Assembly: GCA_021608145.1 (NCBI GenBank)
Contig: JAKIHM010000022.1
Location: forward strand, 1-38,298
Length of the DNA stretch: 38,298 nucleotides
From: Thermovorax subterraneus
GTDB taxonomy: Bacteria > Bacillota > Thermosediminibacteria > Thermosediminibacterales > Thermosediminibacteraceae
Direction of reading: 5' to 3'
A program made the position numbers and the translations under genes. Shown here piece after piece: positions 1-6,535 of the stretch; position 1 is the first letter of the stretch; each line of letters opens with the position of its first letter. The notes under the pieces were generated by a model that saw only the letters and a list, made by a program, of their open reading frames with translations, ran no database searches and was not told where the DNA came from.

Positions 1-18
1 TCGAATATTTAACATAAA

Positions 19-74
19 ACCTCACACTCCTTTTGGTGGTTTGTGTTGTGTTTTGGGTGGTGAGGTCTTTTTTT
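19..74 (+). terminator. Probable intrinsic terminator of a gene left of the window
   Basis: ACCTCAC (19-25) pairs with GTGAGGT (60-66), and a run of seven T follows at 68-74. The loop is long and G/T-rich, and part of it (ACTCC against GGGTGG) could extend the stem imperfectly. No gene is visible in bases 1-18, so this would end a plus-strand gene outside the window. The long loop keeps confidence moderate. Confidence 0.5.
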
Positions 75-189
75 CTACATTTGCAAGCCTTCTTCCTTCT
101 TGTCACCTACTTAAATTTTACACTGCCATTTATGGTACATCACGGATATGTTATTATAAAATTAAAGAGGTAAAAAGGGTGAAGATTAA

Positions 190-1092
190 ATGAACATTCA
201 ATCCCTCAAGTCTTTTATAGCCATCGCAGAAACAAAATCCATGTCCCGGGCTGCGGAGCTCCTATTTGTTACACAACCCGCTCTGAGTCAGCAAATAAAA
301 CAATTAGAAACACATTTTTCGGTGCAATTACTCGAGAGAACCAATCGAGGCATTAAATTAACCGAAGCAGGTAAAATCCTATACGAACATGCCCGACAAA
401 TAGTAGCGCTCTACCAAACCCTTGAGAAAGAAATGGAAGGTTTTAGGGCATCGATAACAGGGAGCTTAGCAGTCGGAGCATCATCCATTGTAGGAGGTTA
501 CGCAGTGCCATGCAGCATTTTCATTTTTAAAGAAAAATATCCGGAGTCGCATATTACGCTAAAAGTTGGAAATAGAAGACAAATTTTAGACGACCTAAAA
601 GGCGGCACAATAGATATTGCTATCGTTGAGGGTGAAAAGCCCGATGGAAATTTATTTTCAAGCGAAATTGGAAATGATGAGATGGTCGTTATAGCGCCCA
701 ATAAAAAACCTTGGAATGAACGAAACTTTTTGAGTCTAGATGAATTTTTAAAACAGCCTCTTATTATGAGGGAAGAAGGCTCAGGGACAAGACAAACGAT
801 AGAAAAATATCTGTCCAAATTGGGCATAGATAAAAAACAACTGAATGTAGTTATGGAATTAAGCAGTGCTGATTCAATCAAAGCCGCTGTGGAAGCCGGA
901 CATGGTATTTCTATCATGCCAAAATTAGCTTTAAAAAAAGAACTCTACAATAAAACTCTAGTGGCTTTAAAAATAGAAAATATATCATTTTTCCAAAAAA
1001 TCTATATAGCTTACAAACAAGAAAAAACTCAAAGCAAAGTGGCTCAAGCTTTTATAAAATTCATGCATTCCCCTAACCGCGGTTTTTGTTAG
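190..1092 (+). CDS. LysR-family transcriptional regulator
   Basis: The 300-residue length is typical for LysR regulators. The N-terminus has the winged helix-turn-helix (roughly residues 2-60, with SRAAELLFVTQPALSQQIKQ as the recognition region). Residues 90-295 form a periplasmic-binding-protein-like effector domain containing GSGTR and SADSIKAAVEAGHGIS motifs like those of the CysB/CysL/YeiE branch. It lies upstream of a YeeE/YedE-TusA cluster. A TATAAG-N5-CTTATA inverted repeat in the 1.32-1.56 kb intergenic region is a plausible target, so it may control the sulfur/selenium genes. The effector is unknown. Its 3' end overlaps the convergent TusA-like gene by 20 bp. The start follows a purine-rich AAAAGGGTGAAG. 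Confidence 0.9.
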   Translation: MNIQSLKSFIAIAETKSMSRAAELLFVTQPALSQQIKQLETHFSVQLLERTNRGIKLTEAGKILYEHARQIVALYQTLEKEMEGFRASITGSLAVGASSIVGGYAVPCSIFIFKEKYPESHITLKVGNRRQILDDLKGGTIDIAIVEGEKPDGNLFSSEIGNDEMVVIAPNKKPWNERNFLSLDEFLKQPLIMREEGSGTRQTIEKYLSKLGIDKKQLNVVMELSSADSIKAAVEAGHGISIMPKLALKKELYNKTLVALKIENISFFQKIYIAYKQEKTQSKVAQAFIKFMHSPNRGFC

Positions 1093-1321
1093 CCTGAGAA
1101 GGTATGGTTATTGTCAATTTCCATATACCGTTGTCCACTTCTTCAACACTGCTTTTAAGTCTTCTCCTCTTCATCTCTTCTATTATTGTCGTAACAGCAC
1201 AACTGTGGTCGGTAAGAAGGACTATCCTGTCCCCCGGCTGCAGTTTTTTTATTTTTGACTGCACTTTAGAATTAGGTATAGGACACATATCTCCCAGTGC
1301 ATTTATAAAATATTCGGCCAT
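1073..1321 (-). CDS. TusA-like sulfurtransferase (first copy)
   Basis: A protein of 82 residues matching the whole TusA/SirA fold. The conserved active-site CPxP motif is present as MCPIPNSK (Cys13), followed by the typical LQPGDRIVLLTDHSCAV segment. TusA proteins carry persulfide sulfur, and in some systems selenium, on this Cys. The ATG at 1321 was chosen because GGAGG lies about 9 nt upstream; the longer frame starts at a GTG with no spacing from the Shine-Dalgarno. It is transcribed away from the YeeE cluster and converges on the LysR gene. A second TusA lies 1 kb away on the other strand, and the two sequences are clearly different. The specific acceptor is unknown. Confidence 0.85.
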   Translation of the reverse strand: MAEYFINALGDMCPIPNSKVQSKIKKLQPGDRIVLLTDHSCAVTTIIEEMKRRRLKSSVEEVDNGIWKLTITIPSQANKNRG

Positions 1322-1448
1322 TGTCTTCACTCCTCCGGCACGCCTTGAAAACAGCTCTCACAATACTTTTCGATATGAAATGTTTTCAACAAGCGGACAA
1401 AAATCTACCTCGAGTTCCTCATACTACAAAACTCTTCTGAACCACAGT

Positions 1449-1465
1449 TATAAGTTTACCTTATA
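1449..1465. promoter_or_regulatory. Candidate LysR-type operator
   Basis: TATAAG-TTTAC-CTTATA is a perfect inverted repeat with 6-bp arms and a 5-bp spacer. This fits the dyad shape bound by LysR regulators. It sits midway between the divergent TusA-like gene and the YeeE/YedE cluster, and a LysR gene is the next gene to the left. Function is inferred from position and symmetry only. Confidence 0.4.
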
Positions 1466-1505
1466 GCAATATAAATTTTATTAATTTTACATCTGAACAT
1501 ATTTA

Positions 1506-1534
1506 TTGTATTTTAATAATAGAGAAAGTGATAT
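1506..1534 (+). promoter_or_regulatory. Candidate sigma-A promoter of the YeeE/TusA cluster
   Basis: TTGTAT (1506-1511) and TGATAT (1529-1534) are separated by 17 bp. The -10 lies 29 bp before the start codon at 1563, which is preceded by GGGAGGTG. The LysR-type dyad lies about 40 bp upstream of the -35, a normal place for activation. Confidence 0.4.
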
Positions 1535-1562
1535 TCTTCACTTGTAGAAGGGAGGTGTAAAA

Positions 1563-2246
1563 GTGGAACAGCAGGCTCAAACTTCTTTAAAATCAAAGTT
1601 GCAAAGCACTAAATCAAAATCCATTGCTAAAAAGAAAAATCAAATCGGATACGGTATCGCTCTCCTAGCATTAATTATAGCATTTGGAGTTTTTTTAGCC
1701 AACATAAAAACAATGCTCGCTATTAGATGGATGATAGGGATTGCTCTTGGTTTCGTATTACAGCGTTCAAGGTTCTGTTTTACCGCAGCTACCAGAGACC
1801 CATTCTTGACCGGGAGTACTTCCCTGCTCAGGGCGGTTATTGTAGCAATTCTCGTAGCGCTGATAGGTTTTTCCGCAATACAGTACAGCGCTTTTTCGGC
1901 CGGAAAACCTGTCCCAGGCAATATAAGCCCTGTTGGTATCCACACACTGTTAGGCGGTATCATATTCGGCATCGGTGCAGTCATTGCCGGGGGATGTGCA
2001 TCCGGAACTCTTATGCGAGTCGGCGAAGCCTACATGATGAATCTTCTTGCTCTCGTTTTTTTCATAATCGGTTCAGCCTTCGGCGCGTATCATTTTGGCT
2101 GGTGGAAAGCAAATGTCATAAAAAACTCGCCGGCCGTGTTTTTGCCAGATGTCTTGGGTTGGCCATTAGCATTCTTCGGATCAATCCTTGCACTATTCGG
2201 CCTTTACTACCTAGCTTTATGGTGGGATTATAGGAAGGCCGAATAA
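1563..2246 (+). CDS. YeeE/YedE-family membrane transporter, N-terminal half protein
   Basis: A hydrophobic protein of 227 residues with a basic N-terminal tail (about residues 1-28) and about five or six membrane segments. It carries two family signatures: RSRFCFTAATRD around Cys72 and AGGCASGTLMRVGE around Cys145. YeeE/YedE (DUF395) proteins move thiosulfate or related sulfur species; some are associated with selenium metabolism. Full-length members contain two such halves, and here the second half is encoded separately after a tusA gene. The start is GTG at 1563 after GGGAGGTGTAAAA. It is followed after 56 bp by tusA, in a likely operon. The transported substrate cannot be decided from sequence. 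Confidence 0.85.
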   Translation: MEQQAQTSLKSKLQSTKSKSIAKKKNQIGYGIALLALIIAFGVFLANIKTMLAIRWMIGIALGFVLQRSRFCFTAATRDPFLTGSTSLLRAVIVAILVALIGFSAIQYSAFSAGKPVPGNISPVGIHTLLGGIIFGIGAVIAGGCASGTLMRVGEAYMMNLLALVFFIIGSAFGAYHFGWWKANVIKNSPAVFLPDVLGWPLAFFGSILALFGLYYLALWWDYRKAE

Positions 2247-2302
2247 AAAATATGCGATTTAAAATCCATTGAGATTATAAATCAACGAAAGGGGTATCGA
2301 AC

Positions 2303-2530
2303 ATGGCAGAAGTTCATCTTGATTGCTTAGGTGAAGCTTGTCCTGTTCCACTTATAAAAACCCAAAACAAATTAAAGGAGTTAAATGTAGGAGATATACT
2401 GATAGTCGAAATAGACCACAGTTGTGCTATGAAAAACGTTCCCGAATGGGCAAGAAAAGAAGGCTATCCAGTAGAAATCGAGGAAATAGAAGAAGGTCAT
2501 TGGTACATCTACATTGAAAAAACAAAATAA
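2303..2530 (+). CDS. TusA-family sulfurtransferase (second copy)
   Basis: A protein of 75 residues covering the full TusA fold, with CLGEACPVPL at the N-terminus. Cys13 in CPVP is the expected persulfide carrier and Cys8 is an additional thiol. The mid-protein VGDILIVEIDHSCAMKN segment is also typical. TusA genes next to YeeE/YedE permeases are thought to accept the imported sulfur (or selenium) on the cytoplasmic side. The gene lies between the two permease halves: 56 bp after the first and 12 bp before the second. GAAAGGGG precedes the ATG. I infer that it receives cargo from the split permease. Confidence 0.88.
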   Translation: MAEVHLDCLGEACPVPLIKTQNKLKELNVGDILIVEIDHSCAMKNVPEWARKEGYPVEIEEIEEGHWYIYIEKTK

Positions 2531-2542
2531 AGGGGGGTCGTT

Positions 2543-3088
2543 GTGAGTAAATTTAAGGAAGAATCCGAAAAGTTGAAGAGAGCCTTATTAAAAGACCCTT
2601 TCCCTTACTGGCTGGGTGCAATATTTCTTGGATTATTGAATATAGTTATATTCATATTGACGAATCACGGCTGGGGTGTAACCACGTCCATTGCTCACTG
2701 GGGGGCATGGCTGGCAAAAGCTCTCGGCGCTTCCCCTGAAAAGTGGGCCTTTTATCAAAGCGAAGCAAACGCAAAAGCCCTATCTGGAGGATTTTTGCAG
2801 GACGGTGGTTCTATTCAAAATCTGGGCATTATTGTAGGCGCTTTACTCGCTGTTTTACTCGCTTCCCAGTTCAGAGTTAAAAAGATTAAAAGTTACAAGC
2901 AGGTTATAGCCGCAATTTTAGGCGGGCTCATGATGGGTTATGGCGCGAGGCTCTCCTACGGTTGAAACATTGGAGCACTTTTTAGCGGCACGGCTTCGAT
3001 GTCGCTTCACGGTTGGATTTTCTTCCTAGCCATGTTCATCGGCGCCTATTTGGGCTCAAAACTTCTCGTCAAGTATTTCCTTACTTGA
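2543..3088 (+). CDS. YeeE/YedE-family membrane protein, C-terminal half, predicted selenoprotein (UGA at 2963-2965 = Sec141)
   Basis: Starts at GTG 2543 after AGGGGGG. A normal reading stops at TGA 2963-2965 after GARLSYG. Past that codon the same frame reads NIGALFSGTASMSLHGW, a membrane-like tail, and ends at TGA 3086-3088, giving 181 residues. Family members read GARLxxGCNIGAxFSGxxSxSLHGW, so the UGA replaces the conserved Cys. A hairpin starts 18 nt later and could act as a bacterial SECIS. Together these support selenocysteine at residue 141. A Cys-to-stop mutation or sequencing error is possible but would be an odd coincidence at this exact codon, and the downstream frame is intact and conserved. 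It is probably the second half of the permease starting at 1563. I recall selenocysteine-containing YeeE/YedE relatives being described but cannot verify it here. Confidence 0.85.
2984..3006 (+). promoter_or_regulatory. Candidate bacterial SECIS hairpin
   Basis: AGCGGCA (2984-2990) pairs with TGTCGCT (3000-3006) in a 7-bp stem with one G-U pair. The 9-nt loop CGGCTTCGA contains a GG. The stem begins 18 nt after the in-frame UGA and the loop begins 25 nt after it, within the spacing known for SelB-recognised bacterial elements. It lies wholly inside the coding extension. SECIS sequence is poorly conserved between bacteria, so this is a structural prediction. Confidence 0.6.
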
Positions 3089-3092
3089 TTTT

Positions 3093-3113
3093 CGGCGGGG
3101 GTAACCCCCGCCG
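3093..3113 (+). other. Strong GC hairpin between the selenoprotein and the flavoprotein genes
   Basis: CGGCGGGGG (3093-3101) pairs perfectly with CCCCCGCCG (3105-3113) across a TAA loop. It begins 4 nt after the stop of the selenoprotein frame. There is no T run after it, so it looks like an mRNA-stabilising or processing hairpin rather than a full terminator. It could set different expression of the membrane genes and the downstream flavoprotein. Confidence 0.6.
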
Positions 3114-3154
3114 AGCTCATGAGCAGAAAAAATTTCTCACAAGGAGGAGCTGCA

Positions 3155-4393
3155 ATGCCGAAAAATATTGAATATTATGACGTCGTAGTCATCGGCGGTG
3201 GACCCGCCGGCATGACAGCTGCTATTTACTGCGGAAGGGCAAGATTAAAAACAATTTTATTGGAAAAAAACTTACTTGGAGGCCTTGCCACCTATACAAA
3301 TGAAATAGAAAACTATCCTGGATTCCCTGAAGGAAGCACCGGCAACGACTTAATGAAGCTTTTCGAAAGACAAGTAAAAAAATTCGGGGTGAAGATAAAG
3401 TACGCGGATGTAACGGGCGTAGAGTTAGAAGGTGAGACGAAAGTCGTAAAAACATTCAGAACTGATTATCATGCAAAGGTAGTTATCATCGCAACCGGCG
3501 GAAAGCCCCGACTTACTGGTGCAAAAAACGAAGAGAAATTTCTTTTCGGCAAAGGCATTTCTTTCTGTGCCACTTGCGATGCTGCTTACTATACTGGCAA
3601 GGACGTATTGGTTGTAGGTAGCGGAGATGCTGCCATTGAGGAATCCATATTTTTGAGCAGGTTTGCAAATAAAATATATATTTCCGTAATTCACGATGTT
3701 GGAATAATGGATGCAAATAAAGTGGCTCAGGAAGCTGCTTTAAAAAACGAAAAATTACATTTTATTTGGAACACAATGGTAGATGAGTTTGTGGGAGACG
3801 ACAAATTGGAAACTGTAATTTTACGGAACGTAAAGACTAATGAAAAAATTCCCGTAAATGTGGATGGTTGCTTCTTGTTTATCGGGTATGTACCAAATAC
3901 AGATATCTTTAAAGGTATACTCGACATGACCGAAAGAGGATATATAATAACAAATGAGAAGATGGAAACTAACATTCCCGGAGTATTCGCCTGTGGAGAT
4001 GTCAGAGAAAAACTTTTAAGGCAAGTTTCAACTTCTGTCGGAGACGGGGCTATTGCAGGATTTATGGCCGAAAAATACATCGCAGAAACTGAAACTTTTG
4101 AAAAGGAATTTAAAGGGGTAAAAGGACCTCAGCTAGTTTTTTGTTACGATCCTACCGATGCTCTGTCCCGGGAAAAAATGACCATAATTGAAGAGTACGG
4201 CAACCATCATCCCGAAATAAAATTAAACAAGATCGACGTTTATAAAGGGAAAGGACTTGCGCAAAGGTTGGGCATAAAAGGAGAACCCTGTTTAGTTCTT
4301 TTATTTGACGGAGAAATAAAAGAAATAGTGCCCCTTGTGGAAATTACAAGAAATTCATTAGAAGAAAAAGTAAGAACAATAATGCATAATTAA
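3155..4393 (+). CDS. Thioredoxin-reductase-like FAD/NAD(P)H oxidoreductase with C-terminal thioredoxin-like domain
   Basis: A protein of 412 residues. Residues 1-310 match low-molecular-weight thioredoxin reductases: FAD motif GGGPAG (about 14-19), redox pair CATC (Cys138/Cys141), nucleotide motif GSGDAA (about 153-158) and the C-terminal FAD motif ACGDV. After that comes an extra segment of about 85 residues with thioredoxin-like character (a Cys after PQLVF and GEPCLVLL near the end). Classic TrxB is about 310-320 residues, so this is a fusion or an extended subfamily. The start at 3155 was preferred over 3119 because AAGGAGG lies 7 nt before it. It follows the selenoprotein gene and is likely its redox partner (inference), perhaps reducing the persulfide or selenium intermediate. 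Confidence 0.85.
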   Translation: MPKNIEYYDVVVIGGGPAGMTAAIYCGRARLKTILLEKNLLGGLATYTNEIENYPGFPEGSTGNDLMKLFERQVKKFGVKIKYADVTGVELEGETKVVKTFRTDYHAKVVIIATGGKPRLTGAKNEEKFLFGKGISFCATCDAAYYTGKDVLVVGSGDAAIEESIFLSRFANKIYISVIHDVGIMDANKVAQEAALKNEKLHFIWNTMVDEFVGDDKLETVILRNVKTNEKIPVNVDGCFLFIGYVPNTDIFKGILDMTERGYIITNEKMETNIPGVFACGDVREKLLRQVSTSVGDGAIAGFMAEKYIAETETFEKEFKGVKGPQLVFCYDPTDALSREKMTIIEEYGNHHPEIKLNKIDVYKGKGLAQRLGIKGEPCLVLLFDGEIKEIVPLVEITRNSLEEKVRTIMHN

Positions 4394-4418
4394 AGCCCGG
4401 TAGACCGGGCTATTTTTC
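4394..4418 (+). terminator. Intrinsic terminator after the flavoprotein gene
   Basis: AGCCCGG (4394-4400) pairs with CCGGGCT (4405-4411) around a TAGA loop, followed by ATTTTT. It closes the plus-strand cluster. Its right arm overlaps the stop codon of the convergent permease gene at 4410. The reverse side has only TTAATTA, so termination of the opposite strand would be weaker. Confidence 0.85.
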
Positions 4419-5465
4419 TCCATCAACTTTTTCAAGCAACGCTAAAATTATCGACTTTAACAAAGCTGCAGCGGGAACTGCCAAAATTAATCCCCACAAA
4501 CCAAAAAACGTTCCGCCAATCAATAGCGAAAAAATGACTGTTACCGGATGCAGGTCCAGATTTTCCCCCATTATATGCGGAGATATTATCCCGCTTTCCA
4601 GTTGCTGGATCAAGGCAAAAATAACCACTATCCCAAATATCTTGCCTGGATATTTAAGAAGGGCTATAGCTATAGCCGGCATCGCCCCGATAATCGGTCC
4701 AAAGTAAGGAATTATATTGGTTATCGCCGAAAGAATTCCTATCAAAAGCGCATAATCTATCCCAAAAAAATAGAGCGAAAAGCCGGTCAGTATTCCAACA
4801 ATTAAACTTACTATAAGCTGTCCCCTTATATAACGCCCCAAAGCGGAATCTATTTTCCTCATCCAACGGAAAAGGCCATCACGATAGGCAGACGGAACGT
4901 ACATTGTCATACTTTTTTTAAGCTCGTCCAAATCCTTTAGAAGGTAAAATCCGATTATCGGACCAAGTATAAAGCTGAATAAACCTGAAAAAAGCCCCGG
5001 CAATCTATTGGTTAAATTCTGCAAGACACTCATTAACCTGCTTTCCAGTCGAATTATATTCCTATCTATAACCTCCTGCATTCCAATCGGCAGATTATCC
5101 CTATATCCTTTTTTAAAAGTGTTGAAAAAGCTTTGTACTTGTTTAGCATAAAAGGGGATGCTCTCTATCAATTTATTTAACTCCGATATTATTACTGGAA
5201 TTACGCAAAACATCGCAACCGCTACTGAACAAATTAGAATAAAATATATCAATGCAACTGCCACTTTTCTTTTAAAACCCTTATTTGTTAAAAACACCAC
5301 TATTGGGTTGAGGATGTAAGCAGTAAGCACTCCAATACTACATGGAAATAACACATTATAGATTTTTTCCCTTAATTTGTATACAAAGACAGCCAACAGG
5401 ATCAATGTAATAAATAAAAAAAGCCGGTATAAAAACTTCCGGTCTAAAATATACTTTACATTCAT
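4410..5465 (-). CDS. AI-2E/UPF0118-family membrane permease
   Basis: A protein of 351 residues with about eight membrane segments and the usual layout of this family: a short N-terminal membrane pair, a central soluble amphipathic stretch (about residues 55-150) and a C-terminal membrane block with IPYFGPIIGAMPA and LWGLILAVP. Members include YtvI-type sporulation proteins, sodium/proton antiporters and AI-2 exporters. The substrate cannot be assigned. ATG 5465 (MNVKYILD) was chosen over a TTG at 5489 because the longer form overlaps the upstream small gene and lacks a good ribosome binding site. It lies 7 nt after that gene in the same direction. Confidence 0.82.
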   Translation of the reverse strand: MNVKYILDRKFLYRLFLFITLILLAVFVYKLREKIYNVLFPCSIGVLTAYILNPIVVFLTNKGFKRKVAVALIYFILICSVAVAMFCVIPVIISELNKLIESIPFYAKQVQSFFNTFKKGYRDNLPIGMQEVIDRNIIRLESRLMSVLQNLTNRLPGLFSGLFSFILGPIIGFYLLKDLDELKKSMTMYVPSAYRDGLFRWMRKIDSALGRYIRGQLIVSLIVGILTGFSLYFFGIDYALLIGILSAITNIIPYFGPIIGAMPAIAIALLKYPGKIFGIVVIFALIQQLESGIISPHIMGENLDLHPVTVIFSLLIGGTFFGLWGLILAVPAAALLKSIILALLEKVDGEK

Positions 5466-5472
5466 TCTGGCA

Positions 5473-5643
5473 TCACTCTTTTTCGCCAACTCGCTTCATT
5501 AAAAATGTCCTTTTTTTCAGCCCTCGCGAAATTTTATAAAGTTTTTTCCCTGCTCTAAATGCCGATGAAGGCCCTAATAAGGTCGTTATAAAAGTGCCCG
5601 CTAAAAAACCTGCAAAGAGCCCTCCCAAAAAACTGAGTCTCAT
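5473..5643 (-). CDS. Small YtxH-like membrane-anchored protein
   Basis: A 56-residue frame. It begins with a hydrophobic glycine-rich segment (LGGLFAGFLAGTFITTLLG) followed by a basic tail (AGKKLYKISRGLKKR). This glycine-patterned single helix with a charged tail is typical of YtxH-type small proteins of unknown function. Its ATG at 5643 shares one base with the TAA of the upstream zinc-ribbon gene (TAATG), and GGAGG lies just before, so the two are probably translationally coupled. It is followed closely by the AI-2E-family permease. No enzymatic function is suggested. Confidence 0.65.
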   Translation of the reverse strand: MRLSFLGGLFAGFLAGTFITTLLGPSSAFRAGKKLYKISRGLKKRTFLMKRVGEKE

Positions 5644-5837
5644 TAAAAAGCATTACCTCCTTTCACTGCTTCATTTTTCCCATAAGGCAGCAGTGTTCCA
5701 TCATCTGCCAGTTCATAAATTGTTATTTTGTTGTGATTTACTGAAAATTCTACGTAACAATCCCAGCAATAATACTGATTGTTACCAACCTTACCGGTAG
5801 AATTTCCACCGCACAGAGGGCAATTCAATCCTTCCAC
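5643..5837 (-). CDS. Small zinc-ribbon protein
   Basis: A frame of up to 64 residues with two CxxC pairs, CPLC near the N-terminus and CWDC about 18 residues on, forming a probable zinc ribbon. The C-terminal part is LPYGKNEAVKGGNAF. The first start is GTG at 5837; TTG at 5828 (giving MNCPLCGG) has a better-placed AAGGTGG and may be the true start. It heads a compact three-gene run with the YtxH-like and permease genes. Function is unknown. Confidence 0.6.
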   Translation of the reverse strand: MEGLNCPLCGGNSTGKVGNNQYYCWDCYVEFSVNHNKITIYELADDGTLLPYGKNEAVKGGNAF

Positions 5838-5897
5838 CTTCTTAAAATTGTAATACCTTTTATATTTTCTCCAAAACTTGCAAAAAATACACCTTTT

Positions 5898-6521
5898 TTA
5901 TTCCAAATGAGCCGTTTCGTTAACCTTAATTATGAAAGAACCATCGCTACATACATCACCGCTGTCGTCCAAGTTTACTACGGTAATCGAGGCATTGCTT
6001 ATTTTGAATTTCCAAAAATGTTTGATATCCAACTCCAAAATGCTCATCAAGACTGCCCTTATCGGACCCGCATGAGTAACAACCAAAATGTCCTCGTTTT
6101 TGTGTTCTATGGCAGTTTTCCTCAAGAATCCCACTACCCTTTGGGTTAATTCTTTCAAATTTTCGCCCTCCGGCGGTCTTATTTCACCCGGGTCATTTAA
6201 CCACATAGAAAACTCTACCGGGTATTTTCTTCGTAATTCTTCAAAAGAATATCCTTCCCACTTCCCGAAATTAATCTCCCTTAGCTCCTTTTTTAAAATT
6301 ACGTCAAGGTCGCGGGGATTTGCAATCGCAAGTGCCGTCTCATAGGCCCTTTTAAGGTCGCTAGAATAAACGGCACGAAAAGTCTCTCGCTCCAGGGCTT
6401 TTGCAAGTTTTTTTGCCTGTTTCCTCCCCTTTTCGCTAAGAGGGATATCCTTTTGACCTTGATATAAAAAATTTCTATTCCATAGTGTTTCACCATGTCT
6501 GACTAAAAATATCCTCGCCAA
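5898..6521 (-). CDS. cobC: Histidine phosphatase, probable alpha-ribazole phosphatase (CobC-like)
   Basis: A protein of about 207 residues of the phosphoglycerate-mutase-like histidine phosphatase superfamily. The catalytic LVRHGETLWN lies at the N-terminus, KKELREINFGKWEG in the middle, and VVTHAGPIRAV carries the second active-site His. In cobalamin operons such proteins remove the 5' phosphate of alpha-ribazole phosphate or adenosylcobalamin 5'-phosphate. It is the last gene of the cobalamin cluster, after cobS. The TTG at 6521, giving MARIFLVRHGET, follows AAAGGGGAAA; a TTG at 6539 that overlaps the cobS stop is an alternative. The family is certain; the cobalamin role rests on context. 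Confidence 0.8.
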   Translation of the reverse strand: MARIFLVRHGETLWNRNFLYQGQKDIPLSEKGRKQAKKLAKALERETFRAVYSSDLKRAYETALAIANPRDLDVILKKELREINFGKWEGYSFEELRRKYPVEFSMWLNDPGEIRPPEGENLKELTQRVVGFLRKTAIEHKNEDILVVTHAGPIRAVLMSILELDIKHFWKFKISNASITVVNLDDSGDVCSDGSFIIKVNETAHLE

Positions 6522-6535
6522 GGCTCTTTCCCCTT

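Noticed and set aside
1104-1466. A 120-residue plus-strand frame between the LysR gene and the YeeE gene
   Set aside because: Most of it is the reverse of the TusA-like gene and it covers the regulatory region.
2543-2965. A 140-residue protein ending at the first TGA
   Set aside because: This truncation would cut a conserved YeeE/YedE motif in half; the frame remains intact and family-like for 40 more codons, so I annotate read-through as selenocysteine.
3119-3154. Upstream ATG for the thioredoxin-reductase-like gene
   Set aside because: The segment contains the ribosome binding site of the ATG at 3155, and the added residues do not match the family N-terminus.
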